Assembly: GCF_003814705.1 (NCBI RefSeq) | Contig: NZ_RKRA01000001.1 | Location: 1,984,001 to 2,048,000, forward strand | DNA length: 64,000 nt | Reading direction: 5' to 3' | DNA from: Georgenia muralis | GTDB taxonomy: Bacteria > Actinomycetota > Actinomycetes > Actinomycetales > Actinomycetaceae | In this document: positions 8,318-17,166 of the stretch, in pieces | How positions within the stretch are numbered: position 1 is the first letter of the stretch | How the letters are laid out: every line of letters starts with the position of its first letter | Program-made: the position numbers and the translations under genes | Notes under the pieces: generated by a model | Databases searched by the model: none | What the model saw: only the letters and a program-made list of their open reading frames with translations | What the model was told of the DNA's origin: nothing

Positions 8318-9247
8318 GTGGTGCGCGTGGGTGGGGTGCTCACCGGCTTCTTCTCCCTCGGCGTCGTCGTCGCCCTGGGCTACCTTCTGGCGCGTCACGA
8401 GGTCCTCGGTCCCGGCGCCGACCGGGTCCTGAGCAAGCTCACGTTCTTCGCCGCGACGCCGGCGCTGATGTTCCGCACGCTCGCGGGCGCCGACGTCGGC
8501 GCCGTGTTCTCCACCGGTGCCCTGGTCACCGTCGCCACGGCGGTGACCATGGCGGTGCTCTACGTCCTGCTCGCGGCGGTGCTCCTGCGCCGCCGGGGCG
8601 CCGAGGTGACCATCGGCGCGCTGACGGCGAGCTACGTCAACGCCGGCAACCTCGGCATCCCCATCCTCGTGTTCGCCGTCGGCGACGCGACCGCCATCGC
8701 CCCGGTCCTGCTCCTGCAGCTGCTCGTGATGGTCCCCGTCGCCTTCACCGTCCTGGACCGGCAGACCGGACGGCGCGGCGTCTCCCGCCTCGACGCGGTC
8801 ACCGGTCCCCTGCGCAACCCGCTGGTCATCGGAGTCGGGGCAGGTCTCGTGGTGGCGCTGACCGGGGTGCGGCTGCCCGAGCTCGTCCTCCTGCCGGTGG
8901 ACATCCTCGCCGACATGGCCGTCCCCGTGATGCTCATCGCGTTCGGGCTGTCGCTGCGGGGGGCGCCGCTGCCCGGCCGCGGCGAGGTGCGGGCGCCGAT
9001 GTGGCTCGCGGCGGTCCTGAAGTCGCTCGTCGCCCCGGCACTCGCCTACGCCCTCGGCCGGGCGGCGGGCCTGACCGGCGACGCCCTCCTCGCCCCGGTC
9101 GTGGTCGCCGCCCTGCCGAGCGCGCAGAACGTCTTCGTCTACGCCATGCGCTACGGCCGGGCGGTGGCCCTGGCCCGCGAGGTCATCCTCATCACGACGA
9201 TCGCCTCGGTCGCGGTGGTCGTGGCCCTCACGGCGGTCCTCGGGTGA
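8318..9247 (+). CDS. AEC-family transporter (auxin efflux carrier type)
   Basis: The 309-residue protein has about ten hydrophobic segments. It carries the AEC signatures: YVNAGNLGIPI in the middle, GPLRNPLVIGVGAGL and the C-terminal PSAQNVFVYAMRYG. Members export organic acids or other small anions by secondary transport; the substrate cannot be assigned. The start is GTG-GTG at 8318, with GGGGGAG upstream. The stop overlaps the next transporter gene (GTGA), so the two permeases are translationally coupled. Confidence 0.85.
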   Translation: MVRVGGVLTGFFSLGVVVALGYLLARHEVLGPGADRVLSKLTFFAATPALMFRTLAGADVGAVFSTGALVTVATAVTMAVLYVLLAAVLLRRRGAEVTIGALTASYVNAGNLGIPILVFAVGDATAIAPVLLLQLLVMVPVAFTVLDRQTGRRGVSRLDAVTGPLRNPLVIGVGAGLVVALTGVRLPELVLLPVDILADMAVPVMLIAFGLSLRGAPLPGRGEVRAPMWLAAVLKSLVAPALAYALGRAAGLTGDALLAPVVVAALPSAQNVFVYAMRYGRAVALAREVILITTIASVAVVVALTAVLG

Positions 9248-10197
9248 GCGACGCGGAGGGCCCGGGCGGGCCGGTGGCAGGGGGAGCGGTCGGCGGCGCC
9301 GGGGTCGGCAGCCCCGGACCCGGCGGCTCGGGCGACGGCGGCCGGGGCGACGGCGGCCGGGGCCGACCGGTCGTCCCCGCGCCGGCGCTGTTCATGGCGT
9401 CGGGGGTCAGCCTCTACCTCGGCGCCGCGCTCGCGGTCTCGCTCTTCGCGGTCCTGCCGCCCACCGACGTCGCCTGGTGGCGCATCGCCGTCGCCGCCGT
9501 CTTCCTCCTGCTGTGGCGACGGCCCTGGCGGCGGGTCTGGACCTGGCGCACCGCCGCGGGCTCGGCGCTGTTCGGGGTCGTGCTCGGCGGCATGAACCTC
9601 CTCTTCTACGGCGCCATCGCCCACCTGCCCCTGGGCACGGCCGTGTCCCTGGAGTACCTCGGGCCGGTCGCCGTCGCCGCCCTCACCGGCCGCGGACTGC
9701 GGGCCCGTCTCGCGCTCGTCCTCGCCGCCGGCGGGGTGCTGGCGATCAGCGGCTTCGGGGTGGACTGGTCCGCGCCGGGCACCGCGTCGGGGGTGGCCCT
9801 CGCCCTCGCTGCCGGGGCGTCCTGGGCGGTCTACATCCTCCTGGGCCGGCGCATCGCCGCCGGGCGCAGCGGGCTGGACTCCCTGTCGATGGCGATGCCC
9901 GTCTCGGCGCTCGTCTTCGTCCCGGTGGCGGCCGGGACGGTGGGACGCGTCATCGGTGACCCCGCGCTCCTGCTCGCCGTGGTCGGGGTGGGCGTGCTGT
10001 CCTCCCTGGTCCCGTACGCCATCGAGCAGGTCGCGCTCACCCGGCTGCCCGCGGTGACCTTCGCGCTGCTGACCTCGCTGCTGCCGGCGACGTCGCTGCT
10101 CGTCGGTCTCCTCGTCCTGCGGCAGGTCCCGAGTGTGGGTGAGGTCCTCGGCCTCGTCCTCGTCTCCGCCGCCGTCGCGCTGGCGACGCGGGAGTAG
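9244..10197 (+). CDS. EamA/RhtA-type drug-metabolite transporter
   Basis: The 317-residue protein has a Gly/Pro-rich 40-residue cytoplasmic leader and then ten predicted membrane helices in two EamA repeats. Family features include SLEYLGPVAVAALTGR and ALLTSLLPATSLLVGLLVL. It most resembles RhtA-like exporters of amino acids such as threonine/homoserine, a resemblance by family only. The GTG start overlaps the AEC transporter stop by 4 bp; a later start near the first helix is possible, given the low-complexity leader. Confidence 0.8.
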   Translation: MSDAEGPGGPVAGGAVGGAGVGSPGPGGSGDGGRGDGGRGRPVVPAPALFMASGVSLYLGAALAVSLFAVLPPTDVAWWRIAVAAVFLLLWRRPWRRVWTWRTAAGSALFGVVLGGMNLLFYGAIAHLPLGTAVSLEYLGPVAVAALTGRGLRARLALVLAAGGVLAISGFGVDWSAPGTASGVALALAAGASWAVYILLGRRIAAGRSGLDSLSMAMPVSALVFVPVAAGTVGRVIGDPALLLAVVGVGVLSSLVPYAIEQVALTRLPAVTFALLTSLLPATSLLVGLLVLRQVPSVGEVLGLVLVSAAVALATRE

Positions 10198-10255
10198 CGC
10201 CACCCAGCCGGCGAGGCCGGCCGCCCGGTAGGTCCCGTGGGTGCGCGCCCCAGGC

Positions 10256-10945
10256 TCACTGCGGCGGGCCGGGCAGCGTCGGCGGCCCGATCTCGGCCGC
10301 GACCCGCTCCAGCCAGCCCGGCGGCAGCCAGGCCCCGCCGGCGAGCCGGGGGTGGTCCGGGTAGCGGTCCAGGGCCCACAAGGCGAACACGAGCTCCGCC
10401 CAGTCGGTCTCGAGCAGCCAGCGCACCGGCCCGGTGGTCGAGCGGCCCGTGAGGTCCACGAGACCGCGGCGGCCCACCTCGCACGCGTCCACCGCCGTCC
10501 AGGGCCAGGGCGAGACCCCGTGCGGGCCGGAGAGGTAGAAGCCGTGGGTCGAGACCGTGAGGAGACCGCCGCCCGCCTCGGCCCACCGCGGCCGGGCCGC
10601 GCGCTCCGCCTGCCGCTTCCGGCGGCTGTTGCCCCACGCCTGGCCGACCGCGACCGCGGCGGTGGCGGCCAGCCCCACCGCGCCCGTGGCGAAGAAGAAC
10701 GCCGAGCTCTTCTGGTACGTCGCGTCCCCGGCGGCGAGCACGTACCGGGTGAACGGTCCCGCCGCGAGCATCACCTCGCCCTCGCCCTCGCCCTCGCCGT
10801 CGCCGTCGTCGAGGCCGGGCCGGGCCGGTGAGGGGACGGCCGCGGGCGGGTGCGGCGTCCGTCCCGCCGCGCGGGCGGCGGCCATGGCGCAGGTGTGCCA
10901 CAGCGCCGCGTCCGGGCCGGTCAGGTTCTCCCACCCCACGGGCAC
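10256..10945 (-). CDS. Conserved hypothetical protein with one membrane segment
   Basis: I do not recognise the family. The 229-residue protein has a Pro/Ala-rich N-terminal part, an EGEGEGE acidic run and one or two hydrophobic stretches (SAFFFATGAVGLAATAAVAVG). A C-terminal half rich in Trp follows (WPWTAVDACEV, RWLLETDWAELVFALW, WLPPGWLERV). The start at GTG 10945 was picked because the upstream extension to 11086 is Arg-rich and non-conserved in appearance; GTG 10939 is equally possible. It is convergent with the DMT exporter and divergent from the helicase. Confidence 0.5.
   Translation of the reverse strand: MPVGWENLTGPDAALWHTCAMAAARAAGRTPHPPAAVPSPARPGLDDGDGEGEGEGEVMLAAGPFTRYVLAAGDATYQKSSAFFFATGAVGLAATAAVAVGQAWGNSRRKRQAERAARPRWAEAGGGLLTVSTHGFYLSGPHGVSPWPWTAVDACEVGRRGLVDLTGRSTTGPVRWLLETDWAELVFALWALDRYPDHPRLAGGAWLPPGWLERVAAEIGPPTLPGPPQ
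10776..10800. repeat. Hexanucleotide microsatellite
   Basis: About four copies of CTCGCC in tandem inside the hypothetical gene encode its Gly-Glu run; being in units of six bases, copy-number change would keep the frame. Confidence 0.8.
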
Positions 10946-11166
10946 CAACCTACGTCGGCCGGCCGCGGCTCGGGCGACGTGACGGGCGCCTCGCCGGCCC
11001 ATCGGCCCTGATGAGGCGCGGGCGTGCCATACTGGCGGCAGGGAAGCGCCCGACTGCGGCGCCCCGACATCGCACTGCACGGCCACCGCGCCGGCGGGTC
11101 CACCGCCGATGACGAGTGAGCGGAGATGCCTGCGGTGACCTCTTTGACTGAGAGAAGCACCCCTTC

Positions 11167-12741
11167 GTGCCCCAGAACTCCTCTGCGCCCGCCTCCTTCG
11201 ACGCCCTCGGCGTGCCGAAGAAGCTCACGGCGAGCCTGACCGCCCGCGGCATCGCCGCCCCGTTCCCCATCCAGGCCGCGACGCTGCCCGACACCCTCGC
11301 CGGGCGTGACGTCCTCGGCCGGGGCCGCACCGGCTCCGGCAAGACGCTCGCCTTCGCGCTGCCGCTGGTGGCCCGCCTGGCCGCCCTCGTGCCGTCCGGG
11401 GAGACCATCCCCGGGCGCTCGCAGCCGGGCCGTCCCCGCGGCCTCGTGCTGGCCCCGACGCGTGAGCTCGCCACCCAGATCGCCGAGACCGTCACCCCGC
11501 TGGCCACCGCCGCCGGGCTGAAGGTCATGACGATCTTCGGTGGCGTCAACCAGACCCGCCAGGTCGAGACGCTGCGCCGCGGCGTCGACATCGTCGTCGC
11601 CACCCCCGGCCGGCTCGAGGACCTCATGGGTCAGCGCCACGTCGTCCTCGACGCCGTCGCCGTGACCGTCCTGGACGAGGCCGACCACATGGCCGACCTC
11701 GGCTTCCTCCCCGGGGTCACGCGGATCCTGCGCGCGACCCCGGCGGGCACGCAGCGGCTGCTCTTCTCCGCCACCCTCGACCGGGGCGTGGACAAGCTCG
11801 TCAAGCAGTTCCTCGACCGGCCCCTCGTGCACAGCGTCGACCCGGCTGAGTCCGCGGTGACCTCCATGGAGCACCACGTCTTCCTCGTCGGTGACGCCAC
11901 CGAGAAGACCGAGCTCGTGCACGCCCTCGCCTCCGGCAGCTCGCGGCGGCTGCTGTTCACCCGCACCAAGCACCAGGCCAAGAAGCTCGCCCGCCAGCTC
12001 ACGTCCAACGGCATCCCGGCCGTCGAGCTGCACGGGAACCTCTCGCAGAACGCCCGCGAGCGGGGCCTGGACGCGTTCACCTCCGGCGACGTGCGCGTCA
12101 TGGTGGCCACCGACATCGCCGCTCGCGGCATCCACGTCGACGACATCGACCTCGTCGTGCACGTCGACCCGCCCGCCGAGCACAAGGCCTACTTGCACCG
12201 CTCCGGGCGGACGGCGCGGGCCGGCAACGGCGGCGACGTCGTCACCCTCGTCCTGCCCGAGCAGCGCGGTGACTTCCGCGCCCTCGCCCGCGCGGCGAAG
12301 ATCGACGCCGCCCCGGTGCGCGTCGGTGCCACCGACGACAAGGTCCTCGCGCTCGTGGGCGAGCTCGCCCCGGCCGTGAGCGCCGAGAAGGCGCATGCCG
12401 CGGCGTCGCGCAAGCCCGTGGCCCAGCCGCAGGGGACGGGCGGTGGTCGCCGTCGCGGCGGCGCCGGCCGGTCCGGTGGTCCGGCGGAGGGCGGGGCCCC
12501 TCGCGGCGCCCGCACCGCCGGAGCCGGGCGGTCCGGCGCTGGTAGCTCCCGGGGTGCGGGCCGGGCCGGCGGTGCCGGTCGCGCCGACGGTGCCGGTCGC
12601 GCCGACGGCGGGCGCTCCGGCGCTCGGGCGTCCGGCGGCTCGCGGACCGTGTGGTCCTCCTCGGGCGAGCGCTCCGGCGAGAGCGCCGGCCGGTCCCCTC
12701 GCGGCAGCCGCCGTGCGACGTCGCCGTCCCGCTCGGTCTGA
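11167..12741 (+). CDS. DEAD-box ATP-dependent RNA helicase
   Basis: The 524-residue protein has the helicase motifs in order: Q-motif (PFPIQAATLP), Walker A (GRGRTGSGKT), PTRELA, GG, TPGR, DEAD (LDEADHM), SAT, then LFTRTK, VATDIAARGIHV and HRSGRTARAG. It unwinds short RNA duplexes, in roles such as ribosome assembly, cold adaptation or RNA decay. After about residue 400 there is a ~120-residue Gly/Arg/Ser-rich tail typical of RNA-binding extensions in actinobacterial DEAD-box proteins. The start is GTG 11167, preceded by AGAGAAG. Confidence 0.93.
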   Translation: MPQNSSAPASFDALGVPKKLTASLTARGIAAPFPIQAATLPDTLAGRDVLGRGRTGSGKTLAFALPLVARLAALVPSGETIPGRSQPGRPRGLVLAPTRELATQIAETVTPLATAAGLKVMTIFGGVNQTRQVETLRRGVDIVVATPGRLEDLMGQRHVVLDAVAVTVLDEADHMADLGFLPGVTRILRATPAGTQRLLFSATLDRGVDKLVKQFLDRPLVHSVDPAESAVTSMEHHVFLVGDATEKTELVHALASGSSRRLLFTRTKHQAKKLARQLTSNGIPAVELHGNLSQNARERGLDAFTSGDVRVMVATDIAARGIHVDDIDLVVHVDPPAEHKAYLHRSGRTARAGNGGDVVTLVLPEQRGDFRALARAAKIDAAPVRVGATDDKVLALVGELAPAVSAEKAHAAASRKPVAQPQGTGGGRRRGGAGRSGGPAEGGAPRGARTAGAGRSGAGSSRGAGRAGGAGRADGAGRADGGRSGARASGGSRTVWSSSGERSGESAGRSPRGSRRATSPSRSV

Positions 12742-12877
12742 CCCGCAGGCATCCGTCAGCAGGATGTGATGTTTCCGTAACCGTTTCAACGTGCGGCCCC
12801 CCGGCCGACCTGCCACGCTTCCCCTGTTGGAAGCAAGGCCGCAGACCGTGGCACACGAAGGAAGCGAGGAACACCTC

Positions 12878-13147
12878 ATGGGCGAACTCATCGGGCTCAT
12901 CATCTTCGGCGCCGTGATCGGCGCGCTGGCCCGCCTGTTCATGAAGGGCGACCAGAACATCGGCATCATCTGGACGATCATCCTGGGCGCCCTGGGCGCC
13001 TGGGTCGGCTCGCTCCTCGCCGGCCTGCTGGGCGTGGAGGACACAGCCGGCATCGACTGGATCCGGTGGATCATCTCGATCATCATGGCGATCATCTTCA
13101 TCTCGATCTACATCGGGATCCGTCGCGGCGGCAGCCGTCGCGTCTGA
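12878..13147 (+). CDS. GlsB/YeaQ/YmgE-family stress-response membrane protein
   Basis: This 89-residue protein is almost wholly hydrophobic, with three membrane helices (GLIIFGAVIGALARLF, WTIILGALGAWVGSLLAG, WIISIIMAIIFISIYIG) and a basic C-terminus. This matches transglycosylase-associated/GlsB proteins; their molecular role is unclear, but many are stress-induced. ATG 12878 is preceded by GGAAGCGAGGAA. A strong terminator follows directly. Confidence 0.9.
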   Translation: MGELIGLIIFGAVIGALARLFMKGDQNIGIIWTIILGALGAWVGSLLAGLLGVEDTAGIDWIRWIISIIMAIIFISIYIGIRRGGSRRV

Positions 13148-13163
13148 CGACGCCGACGGGCAC

Positions 13164-13203
13164 GACGAAGGCCGGCAGCACCTCGGTGCTGCCGGCCTTC
13201 GTC
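13164..13203. terminator. Bidirectional terminator hairpin between glsB-like gene and arsA
   Basis: A perfect 19-bp inverted repeat (13164-13182 with 13185-13203; arm begins GACGAAGGCCGGCAGC) serves the two convergent genes that end on either side. Confidence 0.85.
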
Positions 13204-13214
13204 GTCCGTCCTGC

Positions 13215-15011
13215 CTAGACGGTGACGGCGGAGCGCCCCTCGGACAGGACTCGCAGCGCGCCCACCCCCACGGGCTCGGTGGCCAGCAACGGGATGACGG
13301 CGCACCGACCACCTGCTGCGGCGAGGACCCGCTCGAGCTGCGGTCCCTCGGTCGCGGCGCGGCGCCGGAGCAGCGGGTGGGTCGTCCTGGTCGCGGAGAG
13401 GGCGTCGTTGACCACCCAGGCCCAGGGCTCGATGCCCGCCCGCTCGAGGTCGGTCTGGAGCTGTTCCGCCTCGAGGACCGGGGTCGCCTCAGGCAGGGTC
13501 ACGATGATGACCTTGGTGTGCTCGCCGTCCTGCAGGCGCATCATCGGGGTGGTGTACGAGCCGTCCGCCCCCATCTGTCGCACGATGTCGCGGTGGTACG
13601 ACCCGGTCGCGTCGAGCAGCAGGAGCGTGTGCCCGGTCGGCGCGGTGTCCATGACGACCACGCGCCGTCGCGCCTCGTTCACCGCCCGCGAGAACGCCTG
13701 GAACACGGCGATCTCCTCCGTGCACGGGGAGCGGAGGTCCTCCTCGAGCGCGGCTCTGCCGGCCGCGTCCAGCGAGGCTCCCTTGGAGCGCAGGACGGTC
13801 TCGCGATAGGTGCGCGTCGCCTCCTCGGGGTCGATCCGCGAGACCTGCAGGCCCGGGGTCGAGCCGTCGAGCGTCTCGGCGAGGTGCGCAGCGGGATCGG
13901 TGGTCGTGAGGTGGACGTCCAGGCCGCGCTCCGCGAGGGCCACGGCGAGAGCGGCGGCGACGGTTGTCTTCCCCACCCCGCCCTTGCCCATGAGCATGAC
14001 CAGGCCGTGGTCCCTCGTCGCCAGCTCATCGACCAGGTTGCCGAGCTCGCTCACACCCGCCGGGAGATCTGCAGAGCCGCCGGCCGTCGAGGGCCGGTCG
14101 GGCGGTGGCGCGGCGGGCTCGAACAGGGTGGCGAGGGCCTCCAGTCCGACCATGTTCTCGCCCTTGAGGGGCAGTATGTCGGTGGGCAGGCCGGACAGAG
14201 CCGGCGGCATCGTGCGCAGCACCTCCTGCTCCCGCCGGTGGACGGCGGTGGCGAGCTCGTCCTGGTCGGCGGGCTCCGGCAGGACGGCGTTGACGACGAC
14301 GTGCTGCTCCCGCAGCCCGAGTTCGGCGAGCTCGGCCCGGGTGCGGGCGATCTCCTCGACGGCGGCACGCTGCGCGCGGGTGACCAGCACGAGCCGGGTG
14401 CGGTGCGGGTCGCCCAGCGCTGCGACGGCGTCGGCGTAGACGGACCGCTGCCGCTCGAGGCCGGCGAGCGGTCCCAGACAGGAGGCGTCGCCCTTGCCCT
14501 CCTCGAGGAAGTCGGTCCACGAGCCGGGGAGCTGGAGCAGGCGGATCGTGTGCCCGGTGGGTGCGGTGTCGAAGACGATGTGGTCGAAGCCGGCCGCCGA
14601 GCCCTCTCCGGTGAGCAAGCCGGTGAACTCGTTGAAGGAGGCGATCTCCGTCGTGCAGGCGCCGGAGAGCTGCTCCTCGATCACCGCGATCTCGGGCGCC
14701 GGGAGGATCGCTCGCACCGGGCCGACGATCCGCTCGCGGTACGCCTCGGCCGCCTGGTCGGGGTTGATCTCGAGCGCGGAGAGCCCGGGGACCGCCGGGA
14801 CGGACGTGACGGTGTTGCCGATGCGTAGGCCGAACACCTGACCGACGTTGGAGGCGGGGTCGGTGCTCACCAGGAGCACCGAGCGGCCCGTGCGAGCGAG
14901 GTGGATGGCGGTCGCACACGCGACCGAGGTCTTGCCGACACCGCCCTTGCCGGTGAGGAAGAGGAAGCGCGGCAGGTCCGTGAGGAAGGAGGGGAGCGTT
15001 GCGGTTCCCAT
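13215..15011 (-). CDS. arsA: Arsenical pump-driving ATPase ArsA
   Basis: The 598-residue protein is a tandem ArsA with two ATPase halves. Walker A motifs GKGGVGKT lie at about 21-28 and 342-349, and each half has the signal DTAPTGHT. The three metalloid-binding cysteines expected from E. coli ArsA are present: C119 (SGACTTE), C178 (DASCLGP) and C430 (RSPCTEE). ArsA normally energises the ArsB permease to extrude arsenite. The ATG at 15011 shares its A with the stop of arsD. No arsB or ACR3 gene is in the window, so the membrane partner is unknown. Confidence 0.94.
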   Translation of the reverse strand: MGTATLPSFLTDLPRFLFLTGKGGVGKTSVACATAIHLARTGRSVLLVSTDPASNVGQVFGLRIGNTVTSVPAVPGLSALEINPDQAAEAYRERIVGPVRAILPAPEIAVIEEQLSGACTTEIASFNEFTGLLTGEGSAAGFDHIVFDTAPTGHTIRLLQLPGSWTDFLEEGKGDASCLGPLAGLERQRSVYADAVAALGDPHRTRLVLVTRAQRAAVEEIARTRAELAELGLREQHVVVNAVLPEPADQDELATAVHRREQEVLRTMPPALSGLPTDILPLKGENMVGLEALATLFEPAAPPPDRPSTAGGSADLPAGVSELGNLVDELATRDHGLVMLMGKGGVGKTTVAAALAVALAERGLDVHLTTTDPAAHLAETLDGSTPGLQVSRIDPEEATRTYRETVLRSKGASLDAAGRAALEEDLRSPCTEEIAVFQAFSRAVNEARRRVVVMDTAPTGHTLLLLDATGSYHRDIVRQMGADGSYTTPMMRLQDGEHTKVIIVTLPEATPVLEAEQLQTDLERAGIEPWAWVVNDALSATRTTHPLLRRRAATEGPQLERVLAAAGGRCAVIPLLATEPVGVGALRVLSEGRSAVTV

Positions 15012-15391
15012 CAGCAGGAGCCCGAGCCGCCGCAGCAGCCGCCCGTCCCGTTTGCCATGGTCAGCGGGGCCCGACCCGAGGGCTGAGGGGCGAGCCGAGC
15101 CCACCGGGCGAGGTCGTCCCGGCCGGGGTACCGCCCGGCCATGGCGACCGCACCGTCGACGAGGACCAGGGGCAGACCCTGCGAACCGGAGACCTGGAGG
15201 AGGTCCAGGACGGCGGGCCGCCCCGCGAAGGCTGCCGGCTCGGAGGCGAGGTTGTAGCGGGAAACCTGCCCGCCCTGCGACCTGAGCCACTCCAGGTCGG
15301 CCGAGAAGCTCACCAGCTCCTGGGGGACGTCGGGCCCGCACACGCCGGTGCTGCAGCACATAGCCGGCTCGAATACCTCGATGACGCTCAT
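15011..15391 (-). CDS. arsD: Arsenite metallochaperone ArsD
   Basis: The 126-residue protein begins MSVIEVFEPAMCCSTGVCG, with the vicinal cysteine pair C12/C13 and C18 of ArsD. It also has the central GLPLVLVDG thioredoxin-like strand and a C-terminal GCCGG...C cluster. ArsD carries As(III) to ArsA. ATG 15391 was chosen because the family starts MxxIEVFEPAMCCSTG; the 18-residue upstream extension overlaps the promoter region. It overlaps arsA by one base (TGATG) and is divergent from arsR. Confidence 0.93.
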   Translation of the reverse strand: MSVIEVFEPAMCCSTGVCGPDVPQELVSFSADLEWLRSQGGQVSRYNLASEPAAFAGRPAVLDLLQVSGSQGLPLVLVDGAVAMAGRYPGRDDLARWARLAPQPSGRAPLTMANGTGGCCGGSGSC

Positions 15392-15494
15392 GTCGAACTC
15401 CAGGTCAGTTGGATCGAAAGGTGTCGATACGTACTGCCCTACCATAGGACCTCTGGATCGACCGACGTCAATCCGAAGGTCCTATGCTGGCTCC
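15392..15494. promoter_or_regulatory. Divergent arsD/arsR promoter-operator region
   Basis: The 103-bp spacer contains a perfect 10-bp inverted repeat, CATAGGACCT (15443-15452) and AGGTCCTATG (15477-15486), and a second inverted pair ATCGA/TCGAT (15412-15427). On the minus strand, TTGACG (15471-15466) followed by TATGGT (15446-15441) looks like a -35/-10 pair for arsDA. On the plus strand, TATGCT (15483-15488) ends six bases before the arsR ATG, suggesting a leaderless arsR mRNA. ArsR binding here is inferred. Confidence 0.6.
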
Positions 15495-15890
15495 ATGCCC
15501 GTCCTCGAGAGCCTTCCGATCCTCGACATCTCGGCGTGCCGGTCCGCGCTGGTACGGGAACCGCTCGCGGTGGAGCGGGCGGCGGAGCTCGCTCGTGCCT
15601 TCAAGGCGCTCGCCGAGCCCGCGCGCCTGCGGCTGCTGTCGCTCATCGCCGCGCACGAGCGTGGGGAGGCGTGCGTGTGCGATCTCACCGAGCCGCTGGG
15701 CCTGAGCCAGCCGACGGTCTCCCATCACCTCAAGGTGCTCCGTGAGGCTGACCTCATCACGGGGGAGCGCCGGGGGACCTGGGTCCACTACCGGATCGTG
15801 CCCGGCGCGCTCGAGCGGCTCGGCGCGGTCCTGGCGGACGTCGTCGAGGCGGACGACACCCCGTCGGGTGTGCTGCGTCCGGGGTGCTGA
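15495..15890 (+). CDS. arsR: ArsR/SmtB-family metalloregulator
   Basis: The 131-residue repressor has a winged-helix domain with AFKALAEPARLRLLSLI, the metal motif ACVCDLTEPLG on the recognition helix and LSQPTVSHHLKVLREADLI. Additional cysteines are in the N-terminal tail (DISACRS) and at the C-terminus. Cys pairs in this position bind As(III)/Sb(III) and release DNA. ATG 15495 was chosen because it restores the family length and sits right behind a -10-like hexamer. It is divergent from arsDA and very probably represses both directions. Confidence 0.92.
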   Translation: MPVLESLPILDISACRSALVREPLAVERAAELARAFKALAEPARLRLLSLIAAHERGEACVCDLTEPLGLSQPTVSHHLKVLREADLITGERRGTWVHYRIVPGALERLGAVLADVVEADDTPSGVLRPGC

Positions 15891-15899
15891 GCCGGCGCG

Positions 15900-16643
15900 T
15901 CAGAAGATCAGTGTGATCACCTTGACCGCCGTCATGACCACGATGAGCACCCCGAACAGGCGCTTGAGCTGCGGCCCCGTGACGTACCGGCTGGTCAGCC
16001 TCGCGCCGAGGTAGGAGCCCGCGGCGCCGACGACCACGAGCACGGCCGCCAGGCCGAGGTCGACGTCCGCGGTGGACAGGTGGGGCACGAGCGAGGTGAA
16101 CGAGGGCAAGGTGACGGCGACGGCGGTGACGCCGGCCGCCGTCTTCGGCTCGTAGCCCACGAGGACGAGGGCGGGCATGAGCAGGAACCCGGGACCCACC
16201 CCGAGGAGTCCCGCCAGGACGGCGATCGGCACCGCGAGCAGGATGGCGCGCCCGAGAGCCGGCGCCGCCGCGCGCGCGGTCGGCGAGGGGCGGAACATCC
16301 GCCACGCCAGGTAGGCGACGGCGAGGAGGTAGATGCCCCACAGCCACTGCTGCGGGGTGCCCTGGGCGAGCCACGCACCCGCCGGTGCCGCCACGCCGGT
16401 GACGGCGGTGAGGAGGAGGGCGGGCCGCCAGGCGACGAGTCCGCTGCGGGCGAAGCCCCAGGCCGCGAAGATCGCGGTCACGCCGTTGAGGAAGAGACTG
16501 AGGGGCTGGACCTGGTGGACGAGGTCGGGGAGGAAGAAGCCCAGGAAGGGAACGGCGGCGAATGCCACACCGAGGCCGAGCATGCCCGAGGCAATCGAGA
16601 GGGCGAGGAGCCCCGCCGCCATCAGGACCACGACGCCGGTCAC
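15900..16643 (-). CDS. TauE/SafE-family sulfite/anion permease
   Basis: The 247-residue protein has about eight membrane helices in two repeats, including GVGPGFLLMPALVLVGYEPKTAAG, the second TauE/SafE repeat. Family members export or import sulfite, sulfoacetate or other organosulfur compounds. The GTG start at 16643 has no strong SD. It converges on arsR with only 9 bp between stops. Because no arsenite pump is nearby, a link to the ars genes is conceivable, but nothing in the sequence shows it. Confidence 0.85.
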   Translation of the reverse strand: MTGVVVLMAAGLLALSIASGMLGLGVAFAAVPFLGFFLPDLVHQVQPLSLFLNGVTAIFAAWGFARSGLVAWRPALLLTAVTGVAAPAGAWLAQGTPQQWLWGIYLLAVAYLAWRMFRPSPTARAAAPALGRAILLAVPIAVLAGLLGVGPGFLLMPALVLVGYEPKTAAGVTAVAVTLPSFTSLVPHLSTADVDLGLAAVLVVVGAAGSYLGARLTSRYVTGPQLKRLFGVLIVVMTAVKVITLIF

Positions 16644-16835
16644 GGCGTCACCCCGAGGGGTCTTGGTTCAGTCACGGTTGAAACGTAGGCCGACCCGACC
16701 GGGTAGGGGCGGGACGTTCGTCTCGCCGGCTGCGGCTCCGCCGCGCGTCATGGACCGAAGGTCCCGGGGGACGACGGCCGGAGGTGCCCTGCGCAAGGAT
16801 GACGGCAGAGCGACCACGTCGACGAGGGAGAGCCC

Positions 16836-17156
16836 ATGTCCGCACATCTGCCCGAGGTCTACACCGACTTCCGCGAACGTTTCCCGGAGGTGATGCGCCA
16901 CCAGGACGCGCTCGCCGCCTCGATCGACGACGCCGGCCCGCTGGACGAACGGACCACGAGGCTCGTCAAGCTCGGCATCGCGCTCGGCGCGCAGGCCGAC
17001 GGCGCCGTCAGGTCGAACGTGCGCAAGGCACTCGCCGCGGGTGCGAGCCCGGCCGAGGTCGAGCAGGTGGTCCTGCTCGGCCTGACGACACGCGGTTTCC
17101 CCGCGACGATCGCTGCTTGGCAGTGGACGAACGAGGTCCTGCACGGCAACGGCTGA
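16836..17156 (+). CDS. Carboxymuconolactone decarboxylase/AhpD-like protein
   Basis: The 106-residue all-helical protein has the CMD core LVKLGIALGAQADGAVRSNVRKALAAGASPAEVEQVVLLGL. Unlike AhpD it has no CxxC and no cysteines, so a peroxidase-reductase role is unlikely; gamma-carboxymuconolactone decarboxylase-like or unknown chemistry is possible. ATG 16836 is preceded by GAGGGAGAG. A strong terminator follows it, and just beyond that an IS1380 element has inserted. Confidence 0.8.
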   Translation: MSAHLPEVYTDFRERFPEVMRHQDALAASIDDAGPLDERTTRLVKLGIALGAQADGAVRSNVRKALAAGASPAEVEQVVLLGLTTRGFPATIAAWQWTNEVLHGNG

Positions 17157-17166
17157 CCGGGCGCCG

